A DNA stretch of 64,000 nucleotides, from assembly GCF_036010505.1 (NCBI RefSeq), contig NZ_CP108569.1:6067001-6131000 (forward strand). Direction: 5' to 3'. Positions 16,888 through 25,572 of this stretch are shown one piece after another (within the stretch, counting starts at the first letter, position 1; every line of letters starts with the position of its first letter). A model generated the notes under the pieces. It had not been told where the DNA came from. It did no database searches and worked only from the letters and a program-made list of their open reading frames with translations. Both the position numbers and the translations under genes were made by a program. This DNA comes from Streptomyces sp. NBC_01197 (lineage in GTDB: Bacteria; Actinomycetota; Actinomycetes; Streptomycetales; Streptomycetaceae).

Positions 16888-17882
16888 GCGACCTGTCCCT
16901 CCGGGAACCGGACGTGCGAACGCCCGGCCCGGCCCGCCGCACCGTCCGCGACCGGACCGGGCTGCTGCGCGGCGTCCTGGTGCGGCTCGGCACCGCGCTG
17001 CTCGTCCTGCTGTGCACGGCGACCGTCTCGTTCTTCCTGGTCCGGCTCTCCGGCGACCCCGTCAAACAGCTGCTCCCGCCGGACGCCACCGCACACCAGG
17101 ATGCCGTGCTGCGGGCGAGCCTCGGACTGAACAGGCCGCTGCTCACCCAGTACCTGGACTTCCTCCAGGGGCTGCCCCGCCTCGACTTCGGGAACTCCCT
17201 CTTCTACAACGAACCGGTCAGGACCGTCCTGGCCGACCGGCTGCCCGCGACCCTCCAACTCGCGGGCGCCGCACTGGTGGTGACCCTGGTCATCGCGGTG
17301 CCGGCCGGGATCTTCGCCGCCATGCGGCGCGGCCGGGCCTCCGACCGCGGCGTGATGACCGGAGTGCTGCTCGGGCAGTCCACACCGCCCTTCTGGGTCG
17401 GCATCCTGCTCATCCTCGTCTTCGCGGTGGGACTGCACGCCCTTCCGGCGTCCGGATACGGCACCTTCGCCAACCTCGTACTCCCGGCGGTCACGCTCGC
17501 CGTCTACTCCGTCGCGGTGGTCGCCCGGCTGCTGCGGTCCTCGCTGATCGATGTGCTCTCCTCCGACCACATCCGTACCGCGAGGGCCAAGGGGTTCGGC
17601 CCGCTCAAGGTGGTGCTCAGGCACGGGCTGCGCAACGCGTCGCTGCCCGTGATCACGGTGGTCGGCCTCGAAGTGGGCAGTCTGCTCGGCGGCGCGATCC
17701 TCACCGAACAGGTCTTCTCCTGGCCCGGCGTCGGACAACTGACGATCGAGGCCATCTCCAAACGCGACTTCCCGCTGGTCCAGGCAACGGTGCTCTTCTT
17801 CGCCGCCACCTTCGTCGTGGTGAACCTGCTGGTGGACCTCTCGTACAGCTTCCTCGACCCGAGGGTGAGGTCAACCAAGTGA
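16884..17882 (+). CDS. ABC importer permease 1 (DppB-like)
   Basis: A 332-residue inner-membrane permease of the oligopeptide type. It has an N-terminal helix (VRLGTALLVLLCTATVSFFLVRLSGDP) and five more C-terminal helices. The EAA cytoplasmic loop that contacts the ATPases is RTARAKGFGPLKVVLRHGLRNA. It overlaps its neighbours at both ends (ATGA and GTGA), which indicates a single operon. Confidence 0.92.
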   Translation: MSDLSLREPDVRTPGPARRTVRDRTGLLRGVLVRLGTALLVLLCTATVSFFLVRLSGDPVKQLLPPDATAHQDAVLRASLGLNRPLLTQYLDFLQGLPRLDFGNSLFYNEPVRTVLADRLPATLQLAGAALVVTLVIAVPAGIFAAMRRGRASDRGVMTGVLLGQSTPPFWVGILLILVFAVGLHALPASGYGTFANLVLPAVTLAVYSVAVVARLLRSSLIDVLSSDHIRTARAKGFGPLKVVLRHGLRNASLPVITVVGLEVGSLLGGAILTEQVFSWPGVGQLTIEAISKRDFPLVQATVLFFAATFVVVNLLVDLSYSFLDPRVRSTK

Positions 17883-18832
17883 GCACGCAGCCCCCGGCAC
17901 GCCCCACGGCCACGACGGCCGCGACGCCCGTCACACCACCGGCCCCTCCCGCCCCGGCTCCGGCGCCGGCCCGCGGCCCCGGATCCGCCGCACTGCGGGC
18001 CCTGCTGCGCAACCGGCTCGCGGTCATCGCCCTGGCCGTACTCGCGGTCATGCTGATCGCCGCCGTGTTCGCCCCGCTCATCGCCCCATCCGACCCGAAC
18101 GCCCAGAACCTGCTGCTGAGACTCCGGCCGCCCGGCTGGCAGCACGGCGGCAGCAGCGCCCACCTCCTCGGCACCGACCAGCTCGGCCGGGACATGCTGT
18201 CCCGCGTCATCTACGGCACCCGGGTCTCACTGCTGGTGGGCGCGGGCGCCGCACTGCTCGCCGGAGTCATCGGCACCGCCGTCGGGCTGGCCTCCGGGTA
18301 CTTCGGCGGCTGGACCGACCGGGTGCTGATGCGGCTGGCCGACGTACAACTGGCGTTCCCCGCGATCCTGCTGGCGCTGGCCATCGTCGGATTCCTCGGC
18401 TCCGGCCTCTGGTACGTGATCCTCGTACTCGGCTTCACCGGCTGGGTCTCGTACGCCCGTGTCGTCCGCTCCGAGGTCATGTCGCTGCGCTCCCGCGACT
18501 TCATCACCGAGGCACGGGCCATCGGCGTCACGGACGCCACCATCATGCGGCGTCATCTGCTGCCCAACGTGATGGCGCCCCTCGCCACCATCGGCACCCT
18601 GCACATCGCCGCCGCCATCGTCGCCGAGGCGTCGCTGAGCTACCTCGGGCTCGGTGTGCCCAAGGAGACCGTCACCTGGGGCTCGATGCTCTCCGACGGA
18701 CAGCTCTACCTGGGCACCTCCTGGTGGCTCGCCGTCTTCCCCGGAGCCGCCCTGATGATCACCTCGCTCGCTGTCAACATCACCGGCGACGCCCTGCGCG
18801 ACGTCGCGGACCCGAAGGCGTACCGCCGATGA
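17879..18832 (+). CDS. ABC importer permease 2 (DppC-like)
   Basis: A 317-residue permease of the DppC/OppC type. A 40-residue Pro/Ala/Thr-rich N-terminal tail precedes the first helix (LAVIALAVLAVMLIAAVFAPLI). The family signature GTDQLGRDMLSRVIYGTR and the EAA loop FITEARAIGVTDATIMRRHLLPN-like region are present. The GTG start overlaps the upstream stop, and its stop overlaps the ATPase gene. Confidence 0.92.
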   Translation: MSTQPPARPTATTAATPVTPPAPPAPAPAPARGPGSAALRALLRNRLAVIALAVLAVMLIAAVFAPLIAPSDPNAQNLLLRLRPPGWQHGGSSAHLLGTDQLGRDMLSRVIYGTRVSLLVGAGAALLAGVIGTAVGLASGYFGGWTDRVLMRLADVQLAFPAILLALAIVGFLGSGLWYVILVLGFTGWVSYARVVRSEVMSLRSRDFITEARAIGVTDATIMRRHLLPNVMAPLATIGTLHIAAAIVAEASLSYLGLGVPKETVTWGSMLSDGQLYLGTSWWLAVFPGAALMITSLAVNITGDALRDVADPKAYRR

Positions 18833-19656
18833 AGCCCACACCGCCCACCCCGGCCCCCGCAGCGCCGCTGCTGCGCATCAGCGACCTCAGCGTCGACTTC
18901 CGGCTCGAAAGCTCCACCGTGCACGCCGTCCGGGGTGTCTCCCTGGAGGTCCGCGCCGGAGAGACGCTCGCCGTCGTCGGCGAGTCCGGCAGCGGGAAGA
19001 CGGCCACTGCCCTCTCGGTGCTGCGCCTCAACCCGGCGCCGCCCTGCGTCTACAGCGGCGGCCGGATCCTCTTCGACGGGCATGACCTGCTCGCGCTCTC
19101 CGAGAAGGAGCTCGGCCGGATCAGGGGCCATGACATCGCCATGGTCTTCCAGGACCCGATGACCAGCCTCGACCCGCTCCAGCGGGTCGGCAGCCAGGTC
19201 GCCGAAGTGCTCAGGCACCATCAGGGACTGTCCCGGTCCGAGGCCCGGGAGGCCGCCGTCGCGGCGCTGGACGAGGTCGGCATCCCCGACCCGGAACGCC
19301 GCTACCGGCAGTACCCGCACGAGCTCTCCGGAGGGCTGCGCCAGCGTGTGATGATCGCGACCGCACTGGTCGCCAGGCCGCGGGTGCTCATCGCCGATGA
19401 ACCGACCACCGCCCTCGACGTCACCGTGCAGCGGCAGATCCTCGATCTCCTGGTCGAGCTGCGGCAGCGGCACGGTATGGCCGTCGTCCTCATCACCCAT
19501 GACCTGGGCGTGGTGGCCGAGACCGCCGACCGGGTCGCCGTCATGAACCGCGGCAGGGTCGTGGAGACCGGCGACGTCCTGGACGTCTTCGCCCACCCGG
19601 CGGACGACTACACCCGCCGACTCCTGGACGCCACCCCCCGATTGGAGCCGGCATGA
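18829..19656 (+). CDS. ABC importer ATPase 1 (DppD-like)
   Basis: A 275-residue nucleotide-binding subunit. It has Walker A GESGSGKT, Q-loop VFQDPMTSLDP, the signature LSGGLRQRVMIA, Walker B VLIADEPTTALD, and switch His in LITHDLGVVAE. It is shorter than many DppD proteins (usually about 320-330 residues) because the C-terminal oligopeptide-transporter extension is reduced. It is fourth in the importer operon. Confidence 0.93.
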   Translation: MKPTPPTPAPAAPLLRISDLSVDFRLESSTVHAVRGVSLEVRAGETLAVVGESGSGKTATALSVLRLNPAPPCVYSGGRILFDGHDLLALSEKELGRIRGHDIAMVFQDPMTSLDPLQRVGSQVAEVLRHHQGLSRSEAREAAVAALDEVGIPDPERRYRQYPHELSGGLRQRVMIATALVARPRVLIADEPTTALDVTVQRQILDLLVELRQRHGMAVVLITHDLGVVAETADRVAVMNRGRVVETGDVLDVFAHPADDYTRRLLDATPRLEPA

Positions 19657-20570
19657 CATCCGGAACCGGCCCGGCGCAGCCCGGCACAGAGCCCGGCCAG
19701 GACGCCGGTGCGCGCCCTGGAGCAGGGCGCCCGCTGCTCGAACTGGACCGTCTGCGCATGGAGTTCGGCAGTCGGCCGGTGAGCGTCGCGGTGGATGACG
19801 TGTCGCTGACGGTGTACGAGGGCGAGACCCTGGCCCTGGTCGGCGAATCGGGGTGCGGCAAGACCACGCTGACCAGGCTGCTGCTGCGGCTCATCGAACC
19901 CACCGCGGGCCGGGTGCGGTTCGGCGGGCAGGACCTCGGGGCTCTCAACGCCGCCCAACTGCGTTCCGTACGGCGGGAGATGCAGGTCGTCCTGCAGGAC
20001 CCGTACTCCAGCATGAACCCGCGGATGCGGATCGCCGACATCGTGGCGGAACCCCTGGTCACCCACGATCCGGCGGCCCGGGGCCGACGCGGCAGGGCCC
20101 GCACCAGGGAGCGCGTCGGGGAACTCCTGGAGGCGGTCGGTCTGGACGCGGGCATCCAGGACCGCTATCCGCACGAGTTCTCCGGCGGCCAGCGCCAGCG
20201 GGTCTCGATCGCCCGCGCGCTCGCCATCGAACCCCGGCTCGTGGTGCTCGACGAACCCACCAGCGCCCTCGACGTCTCCGTACAGGCCCGGATCCTCGAT
20301 CTGCTCGCAGAGCTCCAGCAGCGCCTCGGTCTGACCTATGTCTTCGTCTCGCACAACCTGGCCGTGGTGCGCCAGGTCGCGGACCGGGTCGCCGTGATGC
20401 GCCGGGGCGCCCTGGTGGAGGTCGGCGACGCGGCCGACGTCTTCCGGCGCCCCCGGCACGAGTACACCCGCCGGCTCCTCGACGCGGTCCCCGACCCGGA
20501 CCCGCGCACCGCACGCCGCACGGCCGGCCGTCCGACCGGCCCGGAGAGCGACGGGGCGGGGCCGCGATGA
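19653..20570 (+). CDS. ABC importer ATPase 2 (DppF-like)
   Basis: A 305-residue nucleotide-binding subunit with Walker A GESGCGKT, Q-loop VLQDPYSSMNP, signature FSGGQRQRVSIA, Walker B LVVLDEPTSALD and switch FVSHNLAVVRQ. It begins with a 26-residue Gly/Pro-rich tail. It overlaps the previous ATPase gene by 4 bp and completes a five-gene importer. The next gene, 26 bases away, is on the opposite strand. Confidence 0.93.
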   Translation: MTSGTGPAQPGTEPGQDAGARPGAGRPLLELDRLRMEFGSRPVSVAVDDVSLTVYEGETLALVGESGCGKTTLTRLLLRLIEPTAGRVRFGGQDLGALNAAQLRSVRREMQVVLQDPYSSMNPRMRIADIVAEPLVTHDPAARGRRGRARTRERVGELLEAVGLDAGIQDRYPHEFSGGQRQRVSIARALAIEPRLVVLDEPTSALDVSVQARILDLLAELQQRLGLTYVFVSHNLAVVRQVADRVAVMRRGALVEVGDAADVFRRPRHEYTRRLLDAVPDPDPRTARRTAGRPTGPESDGAGPR

Positions 20571-20596
20571 CCGGACTCGCCCCGGCGCCCGCCGCC

Positions 20597-21565
20597 CTAC
20601 AGCTGCGACAGGACGAGACCGGCCCCGCCGAGCAGCGCCACATCGTCCACGGCCGCCGCGCTGACCTGCACCCTCGGGAGTTCGGCGGCGCCCGACGCCC
20701 CGTCGGCGCTGTCGGCGCGCAGCCGCTCCTCGATCAGCGTACGGAACCGCTCGCCGCCCTCCCGGGCCTCGCCGTGCAGCACGAAGAGCCCGGGGGCGAA
20801 GAGCTGCTGCACGTTGACCAGGCCCAGGGCCACGTTGCGCGCGTACTCCTCCACCACCCGGCGGGCCGGCTCGTCCGTCCGCTCCACCAGCGCGGCCAGC
20901 GAGACGCCGTCGCCGAGCCCGGCCTCACGCGAGCGCTCCCGCAGCCAGCGGGTGGTGGCCACGGTCTTCCAGCAGCCGCGGCGGCCGCAGGTGCATGGGT
21001 CGCCACTGGCCGACACCGTCATATGCGCGCCGCTGCGGCCCCCGGGCGGGGCCAGCACCTCACCGCCGTACAGGATGCCCACGCCCAGCACCTCGCCGGT
21101 CGAGACCGAGGCGAAGGTACGCCGTCCGCGCCCCGCACCGAACCAGCGGTCGCCGAGCACCTGGAGCCTGGCCCGGTGCTCGACCCGCACCCGCAGCCCG
21201 GTCAGCGCGCCCAGCCGTGCGGCCACCGGGTAGCCGTGCAGCGCGGGGACGTCGTGGACCTCGGTGATCAGGCCCGCTTCCGGGTCGACAAGACCGGCGG
21301 CGGCCACCCCGACCCCGTCCGGATCATGACCGGCGAAGACCCGGGCCGCCCCGGAGAGCGCGGCATCGATGTCGCGCGGCGTGGCCGCGCGCGCGTCGTA
21401 GGTGGTCTCCGCCCGCTCCAGCACGGCGCCCGACATCGTCAGGACGGCCGCCGTGATCCGGCCGGGCACCAGCTCGACCGCGCCGAGCGTCCGGCGGGCG
21501 CCGGGCGCCAGGGGGGCCGGGGCGGGCTCGGGCACCAGCCGCAACGGAGAACGTCTCTGAACCAT
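20597..21565 (-). CDS. ROK-family protein without DNA-binding domain
   Basis: A 322-residue ROK (repressor/ORF/kinase) protein. The zinc-binding CTCGRRGCWKT motif (residues about 198-208) and the upstream PGGRSGAHM segment are present. The N-terminal winged helix of NagC/XylR-type repressors is missing, so it could be a sugar or amino-sugar kinase or a partner regulator. The ATG at 21565 is chosen over upstream codons that read as non-coding. It is convergent with the importer ATPase and divergent, by 41 bases, from the creatininase gene. Its role in the island is unknown. Confidence 0.82.
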   Translation of the reverse strand: MVQRRSPLRLVPEPAPAPLAPGARRTLGAVELVPGRITAAVLTMSGAVLERAETTYDARAATPRDIDAALSGAARVFAGHDPDGVGVAAAGLVDPEAGLITEVHDVPALHGYPVAARLGALTGLRVRVEHRARLQVLGDRWFGAGRGRRTFASVSTGEVLGVGILYGGEVLAPPGGRSGAHMTVSASGDPCTCGRRGCWKTVATTRWLRERSREAGLGDGVSLAALVERTDEPARRVVEEYARNVALGLVNVQQLFAPGLFVLHGEAREGGERFRTLIEERLRADSADGASGAAELPRVQVSAAAVDDVALLGGAGLVLSQL

Positions 21566-21606
21566 GCGCCGACTCTGCCACGGCGGAGTTTCGAGGAGGT
21601 AGCGCT

Positions 21607-22398
21607 GTGAGCCAACTGCAACCGACCGGGCCTTCCCGGCTGACCGAACTGACCTGGGGCGAGGTGCGCGCTGCCGGTGAGCACGGCATCGCCCTGCTGC
21701 CCATCGGATCCCAGGAGCAGCACGCCGGACATCTGCCGATGGGCACCGACACCCTGCTCGCCGAGGCGGTGATCGACCGGGCGGGCGCCCTGCTCGCCCG
21801 GGAGCCGGACACACCGGAACTCGTACGGCTGCCCGCCCTGCCGTTCGGGCACAGCCCGCACCATCTGTTCGCCGCCGCCGTCTCGCTCTCCGCCGCCACC
21901 CTCGGCGCGGTGCTCGACGACATCCTGGACTCGCTCGTGACCAGCGGATACCGCCGGATCATGGTGGTGAACGGACACGGCGGCAACGACGAGATCATGC
22001 GCCTCGCGGTGAAGCGGTTCGCGCTGCGCGCCGATGTGACGGTCGCCGCCTGCTCGTACTGGACCGTCACATCGGGCGCGGACGACGGGGGGAGGCCCGA
22101 TGTCACCCCCGGGCACGCCGGGTGGTTCGAGACCTCGCTGATGCTGGCGGCGCATCCGGACCTGGTCCGTACACCGGTACCGGCCCGCGCGCCCGTCGAG
22201 CCCCCACCGCTCTTCGACCACCCGCCTTACCCGGGGCTGACCGTGGAGCGCCACGGCGAGTGGGAGCGGGTGGGCGGTGCGACCGACGACGCGTCCGGCG
22301 CCGACGCGGAGCGGGGCACCCGGCTGCTCGACGACCGGGCCACCGGGCTGGCCCGCGCGATCCGCGCGTTCGACGCGGCGTCCCGCGGAACCGTTTGA
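21607..22398 (+). CDS. creatininase-family metal-dependent amidohydrolase
   Basis: A 263-residue member of the creatininase/FAPy-deformylase family. Likely metal ligands Glu37 and His39 lie in GSQEQHAGHLPMGTD with Asp48, and His124 lies in the conserved NGHGGN. Family enzymes open cyclic amides or remove formyl groups. GTG 21607 follows GGAGG. The protein stops at TGA 22396-22398, which is the first unit of an 8-bp tandem repeat. It probably acts on the molecule taken up by the neighbouring ABC importer. Confidence 0.88.
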   Translation: MSQLQPTGPSRLTELTWGEVRAAGEHGIALLPIGSQEQHAGHLPMGTDTLLAEAVIDRAGALLAREPDTPELVRLPALPFGHSPHHLFAAAVSLSAATLGAVLDDILDSLVTSGYRRIMVVNGHGGNDEIMRLAVKRFALRADVTVAACSYWTVTSGADDGGRPDVTPGHAGWFETSLMLAAHPDLVRTPVPARAPVEPPPLFDHPPYPGLTVERHGEWERVGGATDDASGADAERGTRLLDDRATGLARAIRAFDAASRGTV

Positions 22399-22451
22399 AG
22401 CCCTGAAGCCCTGAAGCCCTGAACCGCCGAACCGCTGAACCCCCGAACCAG
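22396..22451. repeat. 8-bp tandem repeat, seven units
   Basis: Seven consecutive 8-bp units start at the creatininase stop codon. Three are identical TGAAGCCC (22396-22419), followed by TGAACCGC, CGAACCGC, TGAACCCC and CGAACCAG. All keep the form YGAAnCnn. Each phase carries stop codons in one frame. It separates the creatininase and enolase genes and may be a slippage-prone spacer. Confidence 0.85.
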
Positions 22452-22481
22452 GACAGACCCGATGAGAGAAAAGAAAGAGCT

Positions 22482-23609
22482 ATGAAGATCACTGATGTCG
22501 ACGTGTGGGTTGTGAACCTTCCGCTGGTCAACCCGTTCACCAGCTCGTTCGAGACCAAGACGGGGGAGACCCGTACGGTGGTGCGGATCCGTACCGACGC
22601 GGGTGTCGACGGCTGGGGCGAGACGATGTGGGGCCGACCGGTGGCGGCGATCGTCAAGGCGCTCGCAGCGGACCTGATCGGCACCAGTCCGTTCGCCCTG
22701 GAGAGCTTCCACCGCAAACAGCACATGGTGCCGTTCTTCCACGGCTACCTGGGCTACGCGGCCATCGCCGCCCTGGACGTGGCCTGCTGGGACGCGATGG
22801 GCAAGGCATCGGGGCAGTCCGTCACGGACCTGCTGGGCGGTGCGGTACGCGACGAGGTCCCCATCACCGCACTGGTCACCCGTGCCGACGCACCCGGAGT
22901 GGCCGCGGACGGGCTGCCGCAAGCGCTGGCCGAGCACACCGCACGGGTGGTGGCCGAAGGCGGCTTCGACGCGGTCAAGCTCAAGGGCACCAGGGACGTC
23001 GCCGGTGACGTCGCCATCCTGCGGGCCGTCCGCGAGGCCCTGCCCCGGGTGAACCTGCGGGTCGACCCGAACGCGGCCTGGTCGGTCCCCGACTCGGTGC
23101 GGGCCGGGATCGCCCTGGAGGAACTGGACCTGGAGTACCTGGAGGACCCCTGCGTCGGCATCGAGGGCATGAGCCAGGTGCACGCCAAGGTCCGGATCCC
23201 GCTCTGCACCAACATGTGCGTCGTCCGCTTCGAAGAGTTCGCCCCGGCGATACGGCTGAACGCCGTCGACGTGATCCACGGCGACGTCTACAAGTGGGGC
23301 GGCATCGCCGCGACCAAGGCGCTCGCCGCCCACTGCGAGACGTTCGGGCTCGGGATGAACCTGCACAGCGGCGGCGAACTGGGCATCGCGACCGCGGCGC
23401 ATCTGGCCGTCGTCTCCAGCACACCGGTCCTCTCGCGGGCGATCGACAGCATGTACTACCTGCACGCCGACGACATCATCGAACCGCTGCACCTCGAAGC
23501 CGGCCGGCTGCGGGTGCCCACCGGGCCCGGCCTGGGTGTGAGTGTGGACGAGGAGAAGCTGCGCCACTTCGCCGGGGTCAACGAGCGCGAAGGAGACCTG
23601 ACCGGATGA
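22482..23609 (+). CDS. enolase-superfamily protein (mandelate racemase/muconate lactonizing family)
   Basis: A 375-residue enolase-superfamily enzyme with capping domain (1-125) and barrel. The catalytic Lys166-Leu-Lys168 (KxK), metal ligands Asp195 (RVDPNAAW), Glu221 (LEDP) and Asp268 (HGDVYKWGG), and a possible acid/base His295 (NLHSGGELG) are present. The pattern is closer to glucarate/galactarate dehydratase-like members than to muconate enzymes. It would abstract an alpha-proton from a carboxylate to dehydrate or epimerise it. The substrate is unknown. Confidence 0.88.
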   Translation: MKITDVDVWVVNLPLVNPFTSSFETKTGETRTVVRIRTDAGVDGWGETMWGRPVAAIVKALAADLIGTSPFALESFHRKQHMVPFFHGYLGYAAIAALDVACWDAMGKASGQSVTDLLGGAVRDEVPITALVTRADAPGVAADGLPQALAEHTARVVAEGGFDAVKLKGTRDVAGDVAILRAVREALPRVNLRVDPNAAWSVPDSVRAGIALEELDLEYLEDPCVGIEGMSQVHAKVRIPLCTNMCVVRFEEFAPAIRLNAVDVIHGDVYKWGGIAATKALAAHCETFGLGMNLHSGGELGIATAAHLAVVSSTPVLSRAIDSMYYLHADDIIEPLHLEAGRLRVPTGPGLGVSVDEEKLRHFAGVNEREGDLTG

Positions 23610-24091
23610 GCCAGGCACCGGGACAGCACACGGAACAGCAGCGGGGCCAGCACCCGGAACAGCAGCCCGCCCAGCGGTACCCGGAACAGCAGCCCGCACA
23701 GCGGCGGAGCGGCGCCAAGCAGGCGGTGCACAGCGCGCACGCGCCACGCCCCGCCGGGGCCTATGGCCAGGGCGTGCTGGCCGGAGGATTCCTGTACACG
23801 GCGGGCTTCGGCCCGCAGGACCCGGCGACCGGGGAAGTGCCCGGCACGGTCGGGCCGCAGACCGCCCAGGTGCTGCGCAATGTCCGCTCGGTGCTCGCCG
23901 AGCGCGGGCTGTCTCTGGACGACGTCGTCAAGGTGACCGTGCATCTGGCAGACCTCCACCGGGACTTCGCCGCGTTCGACGCGGCGTACGGGGAGTTCTT
24001 CACGGCGCCGTACCCGGTGCGCACCACGGTGGGCTCCGAGCTGATGGACATCCTGGTCGAAATCGATGTGGTGGCCTACGCCGGTGAGTGA
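23606..24091 (+). CDS. RidA (YjgF/YER057c/UK114) family protein with repeated N-terminal tail
   Basis: A 161-residue protein. The RidA domain (about residues 37-161) shows GFLYTAGFGPQDPATGE and SLDDVVKVTVHLADL. RidA proteins hydrolyse reactive enamines and imines, and related subgroups act in catabolic steps. Before it lies an unusual 36-residue Gln/Pro-rich tail containing two copies of YPEQQPAQR-like sequence. The ATG overlaps the enolase stop by 4 bp, so the two are coupled. It is the last gene before a strong terminator. Confidence 0.87.
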   Translation: MSQAPGQHTEQQRGQHPEQQPAQRYPEQQPAQRRSGAKQAVHSAHAPRPAGAYGQGVLAGGFLYTAGFGPQDPATGEVPGTVGPQTAQVLRNVRSVLAERGLSLDDVVKVTVHLADLHRDFAAFDAAYGEFFTAPYPVRTTVGSELMDILVEIDVVAYAGE

Positions 24092-24166
24092 ACGCGCCCC
24101 GCGCCGGGGGAAGGACATGCGGGGCTCCTCGACGTGCTCTCCGGCTGAATCGCCGAGGCGGGAGCA

Positions 24167-24211
24167 TACGCGGGAGGGGGACGGCACACTGTGCCGTCCC
24201 CCTCCCGCGTA
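24167..24211. terminator. strong bidirectional terminator hairpin
   Basis: Perfect 21-base arms (24167-24187 and 24191-24211, starting TACGCGGGAG) surround a 3-base loop ACT. It sits between the convergent ridA-like and ectD genes and can serve both. Confidence 0.85.
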
Positions 24212-24218
24212 CCTCAGA

Positions 24219-25121
24219 TCACTTGACCGGAGTGAAGTCCCGGGCCCCGATGAACTCGGGCCGCCGGATCGGAGCCGAGAAGGGCTCCACCGCCGCGTTG
24301 TCCACACTGTTGAACACGATGAAGACATTGCTGCGGGCGTACGGGGTGATGTTGTCACCCGAACCGTGCATGCAGTTGCAGTCGAACCAGGTGGCCGAAC
24401 CGGCCCGGCCGGTGAAGAGCCTGATGCCGTGGGCGTCCGCCATCCGCGTCAGCGCCTTGTCCGACGGGATGCCCGCGTCCTGCATCTGGAGCGACCGCTT
24501 GTAGTTGTCCTTCGGCGTCTCACCCGCGCACCCCAGGAATTGCTGGTGCGAACCCGGCATGATCATCAAGCCGCCGTTGGTGTCGTAGTTCTCGGTCAGC
24601 GCGACCGAGACGGACACCGTCCGCATGTTCGCCAGACCGTCCTCGGCGTGCCACGTCTCGAAGTCCGAGTGCCAGTAGAAGCCGCTGGCGCCGAACCCCG
24701 GCTTGACGTTGATCCGGGACTGGTGGACATAGACGTCCGATCCCAGGATCTGCCGGGCCCGGCCCAACAGCCGCTCATCCCGCACCAGTTGTGCGAAGAC
24801 CTCGCTGAGCCTGTGCACCTCGAAGACCGACCGTACGTCCTGAGACTTCGGCTCGATGATGGAGCGCTCGTCGGCGCGGATGGCCGGGTCGGCGATGAGC
24901 CGGTCCAGTTCCGCACGGTAGAGGGCCACTTCGTCGTCCGTGAGCAGCTCGCCGACGGTGAGGAAGCCGTCCCGCTCGTAGCCCTGGAGCTCCGGCTGCG
25001 AGATCGGGCCCGCCGTGCCGGGCTGCGACCAGACCACCGGGTCCTGGCGGGGGGTGGTCACTTCACTCGCTCCGCGGGTGGGATAGAGATCCGCCCGGAT
25101 GTTGGACAGTACTTCGGTCAT
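24219..25121 (-). CDS. ectD: ectoine 5-hydroxylase
   Basis: A 300-residue Fe(II)/2-oxoglutarate dioxygenase that converts ectoine to 5-hydroxyectoine in the cytoplasm. The iron-binding HxD is in FYWHSDFETWH, the distal His is in the HGSGDNITPYARSN region, and QSRINVKPGFGASGFYWHSD matches the EctD signature. The length is normal. It starts 5 bases after the ectC stop and ends the ectABCD operon. It is expected to be induced by salt and heat stress along with the rest. Confidence 0.97.
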   Translation of the reverse strand: MTEVLSNIRADLYPTRGASEVTTPRQDPVVWSQPGTAGPISQPELQGYERDGFLTVGELLTDDEVALYRAELDRLIADPAIRADERSIIEPKSQDVRSVFEVHRLSEVFAQLVRDERLLGRARQILGSDVYVHQSRINVKPGFGASGFYWHSDFETWHAEDGLANMRTVSVSVALTENYDTNGGLMIMPGSHQQFLGCAGETPKDNYKRSLQMQDAGIPSDKALTRMADAHGIRLFTGRAGSATWFDCNCMHGSGDNITPYARSNVFIVFNSVDNAAVEPFSAPIRRPEFIGARDFTPVK

Positions 25122-25126
25122 GGCTG

Positions 25127-25525
25127 TCAGGCCTCCTCGGTCAGCAGCGGGTAAACGCCGTTCTCATCGTGGTCCTCCCGTCCGGTGACCGGAGGGTTGA
25201 AGACACAGACGCAGTGGAAATCGGTCTTCGGACGCAGAGTGTGCTTCTCGTGCCCGTTGAGCAGGTACATGGTGCCGGGCTCGATCCAGTGGACCTCGCC
25301 GGTGTCGTCGTTGGTGAGCTCGGCCTCGCCCTTGGTGCAGAGCACGGCCTCGATGTGGTTGGCGTACCACATCGACGTCTCGGTTCCCGCGTACAGGATG
25401 GTCTCGTGCAGGGAGAAGCCGACCTTCTCCTTGGCGAGCACGATGCGCTTGCTCTCCCAGGTCCCCGACTTGGACTTGATGTGGCGGTCGGTTCCCTCGA
25501 CGTCCTTGAACGATCGGACAATCAC
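25127..25525 (-). CDS. ectC: L-ectoine synthase
   Basis: A 132-residue cupin that cyclises N-gamma-acetyl-diaminobutyrate to ectoine. The GTG start at 25525 gives the normal [19 protein letters not shown] N terminus. Longer starts add an Arg/His-rich run that is not family-like. Conserved stretches include [28 protein letters not shown] and [19 protein letters not shown]. It follows ectB by 47 bases. Confidence 0.97.
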   Translation of the reverse strand: MIVRSFKDVEGTDRHIKSKSGTWESKRIVLAKEKVGFSLHETILYAGTETSMWYANHIEAVLCTKGEAELTNDDTGEVHWIEPGTMYLLNGHEKHTLRPKTDFHCVCVFNPPVTGREDHDENGVYPLLTEEA

Positions 25526-25572
25526 TGTGACGTGAGCCTTTCTGTGTAGCCGGTGCGATGGTGCGTGGTGCG

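Noticed and set aside
19853..21610. 585-residue plus-strand frame
   Set aside because: Runs over an ATPase gene in another frame and antisense through the ROK gene; no coherent domain.
22396..22451. short repeats considered as a CRISPR array
   Set aside because: Units are 8 bp with no spacers and no cas genes nearby.
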